64,000 nt of DNA from Mediterranea sp. (in: CFB group bacteria) (GTDB taxonomy: Bacteria; Bacteroidota; Bacteroidia; Bacteroidales; Bacteroidaceae): positions 36,860 through 100,859 of the forward strand of contig JAISIZ010000019.1 in assembly GCA_031261785.1 (NCBI GenBank). The letters run 5' to 3'. Below the pieces are notes generated by a model. That model was given only the letters and a program-made list of their open reading frames with translations. It searched no databases and was not told the DNA's origin. Positions 7,848-19,095 of this stretch are shown here, piece after piece (the first letter of the stretch is position 1; each line of letters opens with the position of its first letter). The position numbers and the translations under genes are program-made.

Positions 7848-7863
7848 TAATTAGATATTCTTG

Positions 7864-7937
7864 CCGCTCGCGAAATGTGAGACTTTACCGGAGATGGTTC
7901 TGCCCAAACACAGGATATTCCCGGTGCCCCGAAAACA
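7864..7937 (-). repeat. Dispersed intergenic repeat, copy C (reverse orientation)
   Basis: Read on the minus strand it gives TCGGGGCACCGGGAATATCC, TGTGTTT and then TCTCACATTTCGCGAGCGG. The last 19 bp are identical to those in copy B (about 18581-18599). It follows the inverted-repeat element and ends about 85 bp before the -7 box of the outer-membrane receptor. Confidence 0.65.
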
Positions 7938-8020
7938 CGCTATTTCGAGAATATGGACGAGTGAATCGAGTGAATTGAAAATATTGCTTAATCGGAACAG
8001 GTACTTGGCTATAAAATGCT

Positions 8021-8028
8021 TATCTTTG
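8021..8028 (+). promoter_or_regulatory. Bacteroidetes -7 box for the outer-membrane receptor
   Basis: TATCTTTG, a perfect TAnnTTTG match, ends 25 bp before the ATG at 8054. Confidence 0.6.
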
Positions 8029-8053
8029 CCGCCACAACATAAAATCCCAACCA

Positions 8054-10360
8054 ATGAGATTCATACCAATGACCTTAGTCCTGCTGTGCTACGCGAACAT
8101 TATGGCATACGGACAACAACCCATCGCCGTGACAGGTGAAGTACGGGACGAAGCACAAACTCCGATGGAATTTGTCAACGTCGTGCTCTTGCAAAAATCC
8201 GATTCCTCGTTCGTGACCGGTACCACCACCGACGCCTCCGGACGATTTTCCATGCCTTACGCGGGAAATCTGGAACGCTATCTGCTCAAAGCCTCCTTCA
8301 TCGGCTATCAACCCTACTTCACGCAACCCTCAACGCCCAACGTAGGAGCCATCACGTTGCGACCCGACGCCACCATGCTCGCCGGCGTGGAGGTGGTAGG
8401 CAACGCGCCCCGCTTCAAGATGAGCGGCGAAGGAGTGACGGCCACCATCAGGGACAGCAGGCTGAGCGACCTTGGCACGGCCATGGATGTGCTGGGCCAA
8501 CTGCCGTTCGTGAGCGCGAAGGACGAAGCGCTCACTGTCTTCGGGCGAGGAACGCCCATCGTCTACATCAACGGCCGACGGATGTACGACGACACGGAGC
8601 TTAGCAAGCTCAGCTCCAACGACATCAAGAGCGTCGACATCGTCCTCAACCCGGGGGCGGAGTATCCCGCCGACGTGAAGTCGGTCATCAAGATCGAGAC
8701 CGTGAAGAAGCGGGGCGAGGGCATCAGCGGATACGTGCGCGGCCGTTTCACCAAAAGCCGTCTCGAGGCGGGCGAGGAGCAGCTCGACCTGATGTACCAA
8801 CGCGGCGGATGGGAGTTGACGGGAGGCATCTACGCCCGCCAGTTGCGCCAGGTGTACGACTTCGACTTCACCACCACCTACGACAACCTCGACGCCGCGA
8901 TACACAACTGGAGCACCGCTCCGGCGCGCGACCGCCAGCTCAATCCATACGGAGGCATCAGCTATTCGTGGAAAGAGAAACAGTCCGTCGGCATGAAGTT
9001 CCAGCACATCGAATACACCAACGACGCCGTAATGACCGGCGGACTCACCGCACACGGGACGGGGCTGGAACAAGACTTGCTGACGCGAGAGCTATCGGGC
9101 ATGAGCCGCTATCGCAACTACCTCAACGCCTATTACAGCGGCACGATCGCCAAGAACCTTACGGCCAAATGGGACGTGGACTACGCCTACGGACACAACC
9201 CCATGTACCAGGACGTCACCTACCTATCGGACGGAAAGGAGACAGAACGTATCGTGACCGACACCCGGCTGGGCTATCGCCTCTTCGCCACCAAGCTGGT
9301 ACTGACCACACCCGCCTGGAAAGGCCAGTGGACGTACGGCGTCGACTATTCGTACACCCGCACCAAGCAGTCGTTCGACACCAACGAGGCGGGCGAGGAG
9401 CACGAGCTGGCCAACAACCAGAATACCATCAAGCAGGATTCGCGCGCCGCCTTCGCACGGTACGACAAGAGCTTCGGGAAGTTCTCGGCCGCGGCGGGCT
9501 TGCGCTACGAGCGCGTCGAGGCCAATTATTACGAGCACGGGCAGAAAGTGGACGGACAAAGCCGCGCCTATCACGACCTCTTCCCCAGCATCAACCTCTC
9601 CTACGCCGGCGACCTGCAAGCCACGCTGAACTATTCGCGCAGCGTGGACCGGCCCAGCTACTGGGCGCTTCGCAGCAGCACGCAGTACGACAACGCCTAC
9701 TGGCTCGAGATAGGGAATCCCTACTTGCGGCCACAAATCACCGACCAGCTCAGCCTCATGCTGCAATGGAAAGACCTGCAAGCCTCGGTGGACTACAACA
9801 TCGCGAAAGACGTTTACAGCGTACCCTCGACGCAAAGCGAGAAAAATCCCGCCGTGGTGATCAGCAAGTACGAGAACTTCGACGAGAAGGAGCTGTCAGC
9901 CTACATTTCCTATTCCCCCAAGGTCGGCCTCTGGCAGCCCGCCCTGGATTGCTCCTTCTACAAGCAATACCGGAAGTACGCCGGACGGACGTTCAATAAG
10001 CCGACCTACGAAGTGGAGATGAAAAACTCGTTCGCCTTCCGCAAGAAATGGCAGTTCGGCCTCAACGCCCGAGTCTACACCAGCGGACACTCCGACTTCA
10101 ACTACCGCTACGGCATGTTCCGCCTCGACGCGTACCTCACCGGCAAGCTCTGTCGCGACAAGTTGGTGCTCAGTTTAGTGGGAAACAACATCCTCAACAC
10201 CGAGAAAGTGAAGACGGTGATCGATATGAACCACCTCTTCATCCGAAACATCACCCGGCAAGACACGCGCAACGTGCGCCTCTCCATCGCCTATCGCTTC
10301 AACGCCACCAAGAGCAAGTACAAAGGCGAGCAGGCCACCGGGGAGATGAATAGGCTGTAA
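8054..10360 (+). CDS. TonB-dependent receptor-like outer-membrane beta-barrel protein
   Basis: This 768-aa exported protein has a signal peptide (residues 1-20, cut near MAYGQQ) and a CarboxypepD_reg-like beta-sandwich (about 25-105, VTGEVRDEAQTPMEFVNVVL). A plug-like region follows (FGRGTPIVYINGRRMYDDTE), then a large barrel of the OMP_b-brl_3 type that ends in aromatic-rich strands (DTRNVRLSIAYRF). It belongs to the Bacteroidetes outer-membrane beta-barrel family related to TonB receptors; the transported ligand is unknown. The unusual end (NATKSKYKGEQATGEMNRL) extends past the last strand. It is monocistronic, with a clear -7 box, and converges with the carboxyltransferase gene. Confidence 0.85.
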   Translation: MRFIPMTLVLLCYANIMAYGQQPIAVTGEVRDEAQTPMEFVNVVLLQKSDSSFVTGTTTDASGRFSMPYAGNLERYLLKASFIGYQPYFTQPSTPNVGAITLRPDATMLAGVEVVGNAPRFKMSGEGVTATIRDSRLSDLGTAMDVLGQLPFVSAKDEALTVFGRGTPIVYINGRRMYDDTELSKLSSNDIKSVDIVLNPGAEYPADVKSVIKIETVKKRGEGISGYVRGRFTKSRLEAGEEQLDLMYQRGGWELTGGIYARQLRQVYDFDFTTTYDNLDAAIHNWSTAPARDRQLNPYGGISYSWKEKQSVGMKFQHIEYTNDAVMTGGLTAHGTGLEQDLLTRELSGMSRYRNYLNAYYSGTIAKNLTAKWDVDYAYGHNPMYQDVTYLSDGKETERIVTDTRLGYRLFATKLVLTTPAWKGQWTYGVDYSYTRTKQSFDTNEAGEEHELANNQNTIKQDSRAAFARYDKSFGKFSAAAGLRYERVEANYYEHGQKVDGQSRAYHDLFPSINLSYAGDLQATLNYSRSVDRPSYWALRSSTQYDNAYWLEIGNPYLRPQITDQLSLMLQWKDLQASVDYNIAKDVYSVPSTQSEKNPAVVISKYENFDEKELSAYISYSPKVGLWQPALDCSFYKQYRKYAGRTFNKPTYEVEMKNSFAFRKKWQFGLNARVYTSGHSDFNYRYGMFRLDAYLTGKLCRDKLVLSLVGNNILNTEKVKTVIDMNHLFIRNITRQDTRNVRLSIAYRFNATKSKYKGEQATGEMNRL

Positions 10361-10418
10361 TCTCCCCGTGGCTCCTTGCCGCTTATGCCACCAGCCCTAT
10401 CGACTATCTGTCGCCTTC

Positions 10419-12185
10419 CTATTCGCAGCGTTCGATGTAAGCGATGGGATCGCCACGGTGAACGGTAGTGCCTTGCGGAGCGCAAATCTCGACCAAGCGT
10501 CCGGTAAAGCCGGTATAGACCTTTTCGTATTCTCCCCATGGAGTAGAGAGGTAACAGAATGTCCGGTCATGCTCGTACCTACGGCCAATGGCGGGTGCCA
10601 CCGAAGGGCCTTCGACAGCCACTTCCCAAAGCACCTGTCCGTTGTCGGGAGCTACGATGGGATCGGCTTTCGCTCGTTTCAGTTTCAGTATGTCTTCTTC
10701 GCTGTAACCGCTCTTGGCCATCTGTGCATCCTTCGCTCTTCCGACTTCGGCTTCAAAGCGTTCTTTCGCTACCCCCGACTTGTAGTCGCGGTATTGACGG
10801 TCGTGCATAGCCAGCTCGAAGAGTTCTTCGTCGTCTTCGCCCTGGTCCCAGCCGTTGTCTGCCATCTCTTTGCGATAGGTATCCAAGTCATCGGGATAGT
10901 TATCTTGCGGATTAGTGTCGCTGAAGGCGTAACCTTTACTTTTTGCCAGTTCGGCAATCTCGGGAGCCAGCTCGCCGGGTAGCTTACCGCTCTTGCCCAA
11001 AATCATATCCCAGGTATGGCTGTCTATCATGCCCCAGCGTTCTTCACCTTTCAGCAAAGCCATCACGTTCATCAACGCCACGTTCTTCACGTATTGACTG
11101 AACGGAGTGACCAAGGGAGGATAGCCCAACTTAGGCCATACATATTCAACTTCGTCGAATAGCATCAGCATGAGGTCGTCGAGACTTACTTCGGGCTTGC
11201 CTTGCGCACGCAGCATCATGTTGATGCCCGAGCGAACGCCCTTCAGATCCGACATCATCGACCCCATCATGCCACCTGGCAGTCCGCACTTCAACAGCAA
11301 CGAAGAGGTGTGCTTGTTCGTCGGGTCGATGAAGAAGCCCAAGAAGTCGTCGATAAACTCTTGCGTGAGCGAACGAGCCTGCATGTAAGCTTTCATGTTA
11401 ATCTCGGGCACATCGAAGCCGGCATCTTTCAGCATGGCCTGCACGGAGATGACATCGGGATGCACCTTGCCCCAAGAGAGAGGCTCCATGGCCACGTCGA
11501 TAATGTCGGCACCATTGTCGCACGCCTCAAGGATGGAGGCCATGGAGAGGCCGGGACCACTGTGTCCGTGATAGGTTATGAGCACCTCCGGATGCTTGTC
11601 CTTGATGGCTTTTACCAGCTCTCCCAGCATAGCCGGCCTACCTATGCCTGCCATGTCTTTCAGGCAAATCTCCGGCGCGCCGGCTTCGATGAGCTGGTCG
11701 GCTATCCGCCCGTAATACTCCACCGTGTGTATGGGCGAGTAAGTGATGCAGAGCGCCGCCTGAGGGGTCATGCCAGCTTCGGTAGCGTAACGGATAGATG
11801 GAATGATGTTACGAGGGTCGTTCAGTCCGCAGAAGATACGGGTAATGTCGACACCCTGCGCGTGTTTCACGCGATACATCAGTTTACGCACATCGGCAGG
11901 AACGGGATACATACGTAGCCCATTGAGGCCACGGTCCAGCATGTGCGTTTTGATGCCTGCTTCATTGAAGGGTTTTGTGAAAGCGCGGACGGCTTTGTTA
12001 GGGTTTTCTCCATACAAGAGATTCACTTGCTCGAAAGCGCCTCCATTGGTTTCCACTCTGGCGAAGCATCCCATGTCGATAATGGCGGGAGCGATTCGCG
12101 TCAGCTGGTCGACACGAGGTTGGTACTTACCGGACGATTGCCACATGTCGCGGTAAATGAGGCTAAAAGAAATTTTCTGTTTCAC
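10419..12185 (-). CDS. Oxaloacetate decarboxylase alpha-like carboxyltransferase
   Basis: This 588-aa protein has an HMGL-like TIM barrel (residues about 5-290) and a PYC_OADA conserved carboxyltransferase domain. Expected active-site pieces are IYRDMWQSS near the N-terminus (where relatives have RDAxQS), CLKDMAGIGRP with the carboxyl-accepting Lys, and ITYHGHSGPG for metal binding. Such subunits move CO2 between oxaloacetate or another acyl substrate and biotin in decarboxylase or pyruvate carboxylase complexes. The C-terminus has a biotinyl/lipoyl-like half-fold (GFTGRLVEICAPQGTTVHRG), but the biotinylation motif AMKM is replaced by a stretch around PWGEYEKVY. A separate biotin carrier would be needed, and none is nearby. 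It stands alone, with its own promoter box. Confidence 0.85.
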   Translation of the reverse strand: MKQKISFSLIYRDMWQSSGKYQPRVDQLTRIAPAIIDMGCFARVETNGGAFEQVNLLYGENPNKAVRAFTKPFNEAGIKTHMLDRGLNGLRMYPVPADVRKLMYRVKHAQGVDITRIFCGLNDPRNIIPSIRYATEAGMTPQAALCITYSPIHTVEYYGRIADQLIEAGAPEICLKDMAGIGRPAMLGELVKAIKDKHPEVLITYHGHSGPGLSMASILEACDNGADIIDVAMEPLSWGKVHPDVISVQAMLKDAGFDVPEINMKAYMQARSLTQEFIDDFLGFFIDPTNKHTSSLLLKCGLPGGMMGSMMSDLKGVRSGINMMLRAQGKPEVSLDDLMLMLFDEVEYVWPKLGYPPLVTPFSQYVKNVALMNVMALLKGEERWGMIDSHTWDMILGKSGKLPGELAPEIAELAKSKGYAFSDTNPQDNYPDDLDTYRKEMADNGWDQGEDDEELFELAMHDRQYRDYKSGVAKERFEAEVGRAKDAQMAKSGYSEEDILKLKRAKADPIVAPDNGQVLWEVAVEGPSVAPAIGRRYEHDRTFCYLSTPWGEYEKVYTGFTGRLVEICAPQGTTVHRGDPIAYIERCE

Positions 12186-12226
12186 GTTGTTTTAGGCTTT
12201 AAATAAAAAAGTTCTGCTGTGTCCGG

Positions 12227-12234
12227 CAAAGGTA
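12227..12234 (-). promoter_or_regulatory. Bacteroidetes -7 box for the carboxyltransferase gene
   Basis: The minus strand reads TACCTTTG, a perfect TAnnTTTG match, 42 bp upstream of the ATG at 12185. Confidence 0.55.
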
Positions 12235-12555
12235 GGTAGATTTACGGGGATAATTATACGATATTTATCAGTTTAACATATGGACTATGAGATTTTATGA
12301 ACACGCAGGCCTGGCCGAACTTCGTCACCTTCGTAAAGAAAAGGAAGAGCTGGCCCGCTTGATAAGACCCTTCAGGCGCCAGGGAAGCGTGTCGTCGTCC
12401 TTCTCTTTCCCCATGACTTCTCCAATGCCGTCAGGTTGGCGCCAAGCGCGGACGCGAACGTGTCCATGCTCGTGTAAGTGTCAACCTTCATACTCTATCC
12501 GTTGGGCCTTCTATGCACTTACCCGATCGCGTAAATTGAGAGCATTCACACGACC
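12235..12555. other. 320-bp gap with no supported gene
   Basis: This gap lies between two leftward genes. One frame reads GKRVVVLLFPHDFSNAV up to a stop near 12480, which looks protein-like and might be a fragment of a lost gene, but it has no plausible start and I do not recognise it. The ORF-track entry at 12287 is not convincing. No hairpin or known repeat was seen. Confidence 0.35.
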
Positions 12556-14010
12556 TCAATCTGTTTTATCGTGTCTCCTAATGAGCAGAGATAGTCCGAT
12601 GAAGGTAAACAAAGCATTGATAATGAGCAGCTCGTAGCTGATCTGGTAACCGTTGAACCACGCTTCCGAATTGCTTTGCAGGACATAGCAAAGTATGGGA
12701 GAGGCAATGGCCACCAAGGGAATGTATCGGTCATAAACCCGCTTCTTGGTAAAGATGCCAAAGGCGAATAGTCCGAGAATAGGGCCATACGTATAACTTG
12801 CCAAGGTGTAAATCGCGTCGATGACACTGGTATTGTTCAGCAAGTTGAAAACGAAAATAACCGTTCCCATCAGCACCGCCATACCGATATGCACATGTCG
12901 GCGTATCCGGCCAAGCGCGGCATCCCCCTTCCGCTGCGCACGCAAAATGTCGACAGTGAAAGAGGTGGTCAGCGCCGTCAGCGCCGAGCCGGCAGCCGAA
13001 TAGGCCGAAGCGACCAGCCCGATAATGAAAAGTATGCCCACTATCCCCGGGGAGTATTCGGTCGCGATCAGAGGGAATACCTCATCACTCTTATCCGGAT
13101 TGGCTATCCCTTGTGTCGCCGTGAACGTAAAAAGCAATACGCCAAGCATCAGGAAGAGCAAGATGACGAAAAATTGCGAGATGCCGCTCGCGATCATGTT
13201 CTTTTGTGAATCCCGGAAGTTCTTGCAGCTAAGATTGCGCTGCATCATGTCCTGATCAAGTCCGTTCATCGCGATGACGGTGAATACTCCCGCAAGGAAT
13301 TGTTTAAAGAAATAGCGCCTGTCGTTCGCGTCGTCGAAGAAGAATGTCCTCGAGAGGTCGCTATCCGACACGGTGGCAACCAATCCGCTAAAGCTGAGGT
13401 GCAAACCGGAGGCTATATAGTAGATGCACAGCACCACGGAGACCACCAGGCAGCACGTTTTCAGCGTGTCGGTCCATATCAGCGACTTCACCCCTCCGCG
13501 GAAAGTGTAGAGCCAGACGATAAATACGGTAAGTGCCACGTTCAGCAGGAAGGGAAGATGGAAAGGCTCGAAGACCAGCAGCTGTAGCGTCAGGCAGACG
13601 AGGAACAGTCGCACGGCGGCTCCCAGCATCTTCGAGATGAAGAAGAACCAGGCCCCTGTTTGGTAAGACGCGGCCCCGAACCTGTTCTCCAGATATTCAT
13701 AGATAGAAACCAGATTCATCCGGTAGAACAACGGGACGAGTATAAACGCGATGATGAACTGGCCGACGATAAAGCCAAGCACCATTTGCAAATAAGCGAA
13801 GCCGTTGGCCTGCACCATGCCCGGAACGGAAACGAAGGTGACCCCCGAGATGGTGGAGCCGATCATGGCAAAAGCGACAACATACCATGCCGACTTACGG
13901 TTTCCCACAAAAAAGCCTTCATTGTCGGCTTTGCGTCCCGCGACATAAGAGATGGCGAACAGGATGACAAAGTAAGCCACAATGGTAATAGATATAACGG
14001 TTGGACTCAT
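12556..14010 (-). CDS. Sodium:solute symporter family transporter
   Basis: This 484-aa inner-membrane protein of the SSS family (LeuT fold, about 13 TM helices) couples uptake of an organic solute to Na+. Family features include the first helix ISITIVAYFVILFAISYVAG, the GNRKSAWYVVAFAMIGSTIS segment of TM2, and GLVASAYSAAGSALTALTTS, which carries the Ser/Thr Na2-site residues. The solute is not predictable; sugars, sialic acid or carboxylates are all possible. The ORF track starts at 14070. However, a -7 box lies at 14068-14075, so that ATG would be upstream of the transcript start, and MSPTVIS at 14010 is the likely initiator. It is monocistronic. Confidence 0.85.
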   Translation of the reverse strand: MSPTVISITIVAYFVILFAISYVAGRKADNEGFFVGNRKSAWYVVAFAMIGSTISGVTFVSVPGMVQANGFAYLQMVLGFIVGQFIIAFILVPLFYRMNLVSIYEYLENRFGAASYQTGAWFFFISKMLGAAVRLFLVCLTLQLLVFEPFHLPFLLNVALTVFIVWLYTFRGGVKSLIWTDTLKTCCLVVSVVLCIYYIASGLHLSFSGLVATVSDSDLSRTFFFDDANDRRYFFKQFLAGVFTVIAMNGLDQDMMQRNLSCKNFRDSQKNMIASGISQFFVILLFLMLGVLLFTFTATQGIANPDKSDEVFPLIATEYSPGIVGILFIIGLVASAYSAAGSALTALTTSFTVDILRAQRKGDAALGRIRRHVHIGMAVLMGTVIFVFNLLNNTSVIDAIYTLASYTYGPILGLFAFGIFTKKRVYDRYIPLVAIASPILCYVLQSNSEAWFNGYQISYELLIINALFTFIGLSLLIRRHDKTD

Positions 14011-14067
14011 GTCTGCTATATAAATTCGTTTGAGGATGAATGATCCGAATCGGTTCTCCTTTGCCTG

Positions 14068-14075
14068 CAAAAGTA
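14068..14075 (-). promoter_or_regulatory. Bacteroidetes -7 box for the symporter
   Basis: The minus strand reads TACTTTTG, a perfect TAnnTTTG match, 57 bp upstream of the ATG at 14010. It rules out the longer ORF-track start at 14070. Confidence 0.6.
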
Positions 14076-14251
14076 GTGCTTTTAAGGATACAATCGAATA
14101 AACGGGTGGAATAAAAAGGGGGTGACCTGTTTTTCCGCACGAGGAATATGCGGCATATAAAGTCGCTTTCGACGAACGAAGAACCTGTGGGCGAACAGGC
14201 CCTACCGTGAAGTTTTTCCCCCTTCATGTCCCTTTCTATTCATATTTTCCG

Positions 14252-14259
14252 TAAGTTTG
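14252..14259 (+). promoter_or_regulatory. Bacteroidetes -7 box for the ABC-F gene
   Basis: TAAGTTTG, a perfect TAnnTTTG match, lies 36 bp before the GTG start of the ABC-F gene. Confidence 0.5.
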
Positions 14260-14295
14260 TGCGCCCTTACGGGATAATATTAATAGAATACAGAC

Positions 14296-16248
<1,953 letters not shown>

Positions 16249-16263
16249 CGACTCGTGGAAACC

Positions 16264-16365
16264 TCACCACAGATTACACAGATTCGCGCAGATTATTTTA
16301 TTCTTGCATGAATCTTCGTTTATCATAACAATAGAATCTGTGTGAATCTGTGTAATCTGTGGTGA
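16264..16365. repeat. Inverted repeat of cacagatt-type dispersed sequence
   Basis: Arms TCACCACAGATTACACAGATT and its reverse complement lie about 60 bp apart between the ABC-F and M13 genes. A single related copy (TTCACCGCAGATTGCACAGATT) occurs at 60401-60435. It may act as a terminator for the ABC-F gene, but the sequence is a repeated element. Confidence 0.65.
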
Positions 16366-16400
16366 ACTCCCCCCGCTAATCACTAATCACTAACATAAGT

Positions 16401-18440
16401 ATGAGAACAACCAAGTATTTACCACTCTTAGCAATCTGCATGATAATGACAGGATGCAACAGCAAGAAAGAGGCCGCCACGCTCACTACGGGCATCGACC
16501 TCGCCAATCTGGACACCACGGCGCAGCCGGGTACCGATTTCTATCAATACGCCTGCGGCGGATGGATCAAGAGCCACCCGCTCACGGCCGAGTATTCACG
16601 CTTCGGATCGTTCGACCTCTTGGCCGAGAACACCCGCCAGCAACTGAACGACCTCATCACCGGACTGTCGGCCAAGACCGACAACGCCCCGGGAAGCGTG
16701 GCGCAGAAGATAGGCGACCTCTACAACATCGCCATGGACAGCGTGAAGCTGAACCACGACGGCGCCGAACCCATCAAGGCCGAGCTGGCCGCCATCGAGG
16801 CGCTCAAGGACAAGGCCGACATCTACTCCTACCTCGCCGAGGCGCAGAAGCTGGGCGTGCGACCCTACTTCCAGCTCTACATCGCCGCCGACGACAAGAA
16901 CAGCTCCGTCAACCTGGTGCAGACCTACCAGGGCGGACTGGGCATGGGGCAGCGCGACTACTACCTCGAGCAGGACGAGAACACGGTGAACATCCGCACG
17001 AAGTACCAGGAACACGTCGGCAAGATGTTCCAACTCGCGGGCTACGACGAGGCCACCGCCCAGCGTGCCGTGAAGGCCGTGATGGACATCGAGACCCGCC
17101 TGGCCAAGGCGGCAAGCTCGCAAGTGGAGCTACGCGACCCGCAAGCCAACTACAACAAGATGGATCTCGCCAAGCTGAAAGCCACGTATCCCACGTTCGA
17201 CTGGGACACCTACTTCTCCATCTCGGGCCTTAACGGCGTGCGGGAGGTGAACATCGGCCAGCCTAAAGCCATGCAGGAGGTGGCCAATGTCATCAACACC
17301 GTCCCGTTCGACGAGCAGAAGCTCTATCTGCAATGGAACCTCATCAACGCGGCCGCTCCCTACCTGGGCGACGACATCGTGGCGCAGAACTTCGACTTCT
17401 ACGGACGTACCATGTCGGGACAGCAAGAGCAACGCCCCCGCTGGAAACGCTCGGTGGGCATCGTCAGCGCGGCCCTTGGCGAAGCCTTGGGGCAGATGTA
17501 CGTCGAGAAATATTTCCCCGCCGAGGCCAAGGCGCGCATGGTGACGCTGGTGCAGGACTTGCAAGGCGCGCTCGGCGAGCGCATCAAGGCGTTGCCGTGG
17601 ATGAGCGAGCCGACCAAGGAGAAAGCCCTCGAGAAGCTCGCCGCCTTCCACGTCAAGATAGGCTACCCCGACAAGTGGAAGGATTACTCCACCCTGCAAA
17701 TCATGAACGATTCTTACTGGGCCAACGTGGAACGCGCCAGCCAATGGGAGTACAACGACATGATCGGCAAGTTCGGCAAGCCCGTCGACAGGGATGAGTG
17801 GCAGATGACGCCGCAGACGGTGAACGCCTACTACAATCCCACCACCAACGAGATCTGCTTCCCCGCCGCCATCCTCCAGCCGCCCTTCTTCGACATGAAC
17901 GCCGACGACGCCTGCAACTACGGAGCCATCGGCGTGGTGATAGGACACGAGATGACCCACGGATTCGACGACCAGGGACGCCAGTACGACAAGGACGGCA
18001 ACATGAAGGACTGGTGGACGAAAGAAGATGCCGAGAAGTTCAATGAACGCGCGCAAGTGATGGTCAACTTCTTCGACAGCATCGAAGTGGCTCCCGGCGT
18101 ATATGGCAACGGACAGCTCACGCTGGGCGAGAACATCGCCGACCACGGCGGACTGAAGGTAGCCTATCAAGCCCTCCAGAAAGCCATGCAGACCCGTCCG
18201 CTGCAGACCGTCGACGGATTCACCCCCGACCAGCGCTTCTACCTCGCCTTCGCCCGGGTATGGGCAGGCAACATACGCCCCGAGGAGATCGTCCGCCTCA
18301 CCAAGCTCGATCCCCACTCCCTCGCCAAATGGAGGGTCGACGGAGCGCTCCCACAGATAGACACTTGGTACACGGCCTTCGACGTCACCGACAAGGACCC
18401 GATGTTCATCCCGCAAGAGAAACGGGTGAACGTGTGGTGA
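16401..18440 (+). CDS. M13 family zinc metallopeptidase, lipoprotein (PepO/neprilysin-like)
   Basis: This 679-aa lipoprotein has a signal peptide ending in lipobox IMTGC (Cys19), so it is anchored to a membrane and faces the periplasm or cell surface. It has the M13 N-terminal domain (PGTDFYQYACGGWIKSHPL) and the catalytic gluzincin domain. The zinc site is IGHEMTHGFDD (HExxH, about 513-523), with third ligand Glu in GENIADHGGLK (about 576-586) and substrate-binding NAYYNPTTNEICFPAAIL. The C-terminus DPMFIPQEKRVNVW is like other M13 members, which usually end in W. It cleaves short peptides on the amino side of hydrophobic residues. It is monocistronic and followed by a strong hairpin. Confidence 0.93.
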   Translation: MRTTKYLPLLAICMIMTGCNSKKEAATLTTGIDLANLDTTAQPGTDFYQYACGGWIKSHPLTAEYSRFGSFDLLAENTRQQLNDLITGLSAKTDNAPGSVAQKIGDLYNIAMDSVKLNHDGAEPIKAELAAIEALKDKADIYSYLAEAQKLGVRPYFQLYIAADDKNSSVNLVQTYQGGLGMGQRDYYLEQDENTVNIRTKYQEHVGKMFQLAGYDEATAQRAVKAVMDIETRLAKAASSQVELRDPQANYNKMDLAKLKATYPTFDWDTYFSISGLNGVREVNIGQPKAMQEVANVINTVPFDEQKLYLQWNLINAAAPYLGDDIVAQNFDFYGRTMSGQQEQRPRWKRSVGIVSAALGEALGQMYVEKYFPAEAKARMVTLVQDLQGALGERIKALPWMSEPTKEKALEKLAAFHVKIGYPDKWKDYSTLQIMNDSYWANVERASQWEYNDMIGKFGKPVDRDEWQMTPQTVNAYYNPTTNEICFPAAILQPPFFDMNADDACNYGAIGVVIGHEMTHGFDDQGRQYDKDGNMKDWWTKEDAEKFNERAQVMVNFFDSIEVAPGVYGNGQLTLGENIADHGGLKVAYQALQKAMQTRPLQTVDGFTPDQRFYLAFARVWAGNIRPEEIVRLTKLDPHSLAKWRVDGALPQIDTWYTAFDVTDKDPMFIPQEKRVNVW

Positions 18441-18471
18441 AATCAACGCGCTGAACAGTGCGGATACAGAG

Positions 18472-18519
18472 ATTCCCCCTACGCACGCCAATAGCGTTTG
18501 AGCGATGCGTAGGGGGAAT
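18472..18519 (+). terminator. Hairpin after the M13 peptidase gene
   Basis: Fourteen-bp arms ATTCCCCCTACGCA and TGCGTAGGGGGAAT are separated by 20 nt, about 30 bp after the stop. There is no long T-run, so it may be a factor-aided or processed 3' end. Confidence 0.5.
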
Positions 18520-18530
18520 TTGCGTATTCA

Positions 18531-18600
18531 TCGGGGCACCAGTGAAAACCTGTGTTTATCCCGCACCGTCTCCAGCAAAATCTCACATTTCGCGAGCGGA
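18531..18600 (+). repeat. Dispersed intergenic repeat, copy B
   Basis: This is the most complete copy: TCGGGGCACCAGTGAAAACC, TGTGTTTATCCCGCACCGTC, then TCTCACATTTCGCGAGCGG. It matches copy A (6944) at its left end and copy C (7864, inverted) at its right end. Confidence 0.65.
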
Positions 18601-18755
18601 TGGATAGCTGGTTTATGACAGTGAAATCACTCACTCTCTACAATATGTTTCGGGAGCGCGTAGGGGGTGTTCGCGAAAACTCCTTGTAGGAAAGGGGATA
18701 ATAGTGATTAGTGATTAGTCCGCACGGCGTTCACTCCGTATGAGCCAGTCATCCA

Positions 18756-18890
18756 CCTCCGAGAGGAGCATCGTCCTCTGCCCGTGAGTACCCCTTCACC
18801 TCTCCTCGAGAGAAGCCCTCCATCTTTCCTCGGAAGGAGCAGCGACCTCTCCTCGTGAGTACGGAGCTTCTGTCCCTAAGAGTACGGAGA
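18756..18890. repeat. Degenerate array of short dyads, about 24-bp period
   Basis: Six related units begin near 18756, 18775, 18799, 18824, 18846 and 18870. Each is built on a small palindrome (CCTCCGAGAGG, CTCTCCTCGAGAG, TTCCTCGGAA, CTCTCCTCGTGAG, CCCTAAGAG), often followed by TACGG or TACCC. No coding potential is seen. The design, a dyad at the start of each short unit, resembles the 7153 and 59510 arrays, but the sequence is different. Confidence 0.5.
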
Positions 18891-18957
18891 GACTCTACAG
18901 ACACGACCGGAGTTGACTTACCCTTCCTCGGCGACACGGGCTTCATGCCCAAAGAAG

Positions 18958-19003
18958 GTAGATTTGCGGTTCTGGATAGACACAGGATATTCCTAATGCC
19001 CCA
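18958..19003 (-). repeat. Dispersed intergenic repeat, copy D (partial, reverse orientation)
   Basis: On the minus strand it reads GGGGCATTAGGAATATCCTG, TGTCTATCCAGAACCG, sharing GGAATATCCTGTGT with copy C. Confidence 0.5.
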
Positions 19004-19095
19004 TCTTTTCAAGGAAGAGACAGAAGTTTGGAGGCCTTGAAATTCCCATTGCCCCCAAAAGAGGCTGAAATCTGAACTGGCCTTGTTTTTTTATT

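Noticed and set aside
12287-12637. 116-aa ORF downstream of the symporter
   Set aside because: Its second half is antisense to the symporter 3' end, and there is no conserved motif or promoter. A protein-like stretch in another frame (GKRVVVLLFPHDFSNAV) was too short to name.
17130-18491. 453-aa minus-strand ORF antisense to the M13 peptidase
   Set aside because: Antisense shadow; the plus strand has the HExxH and lipobox motifs.
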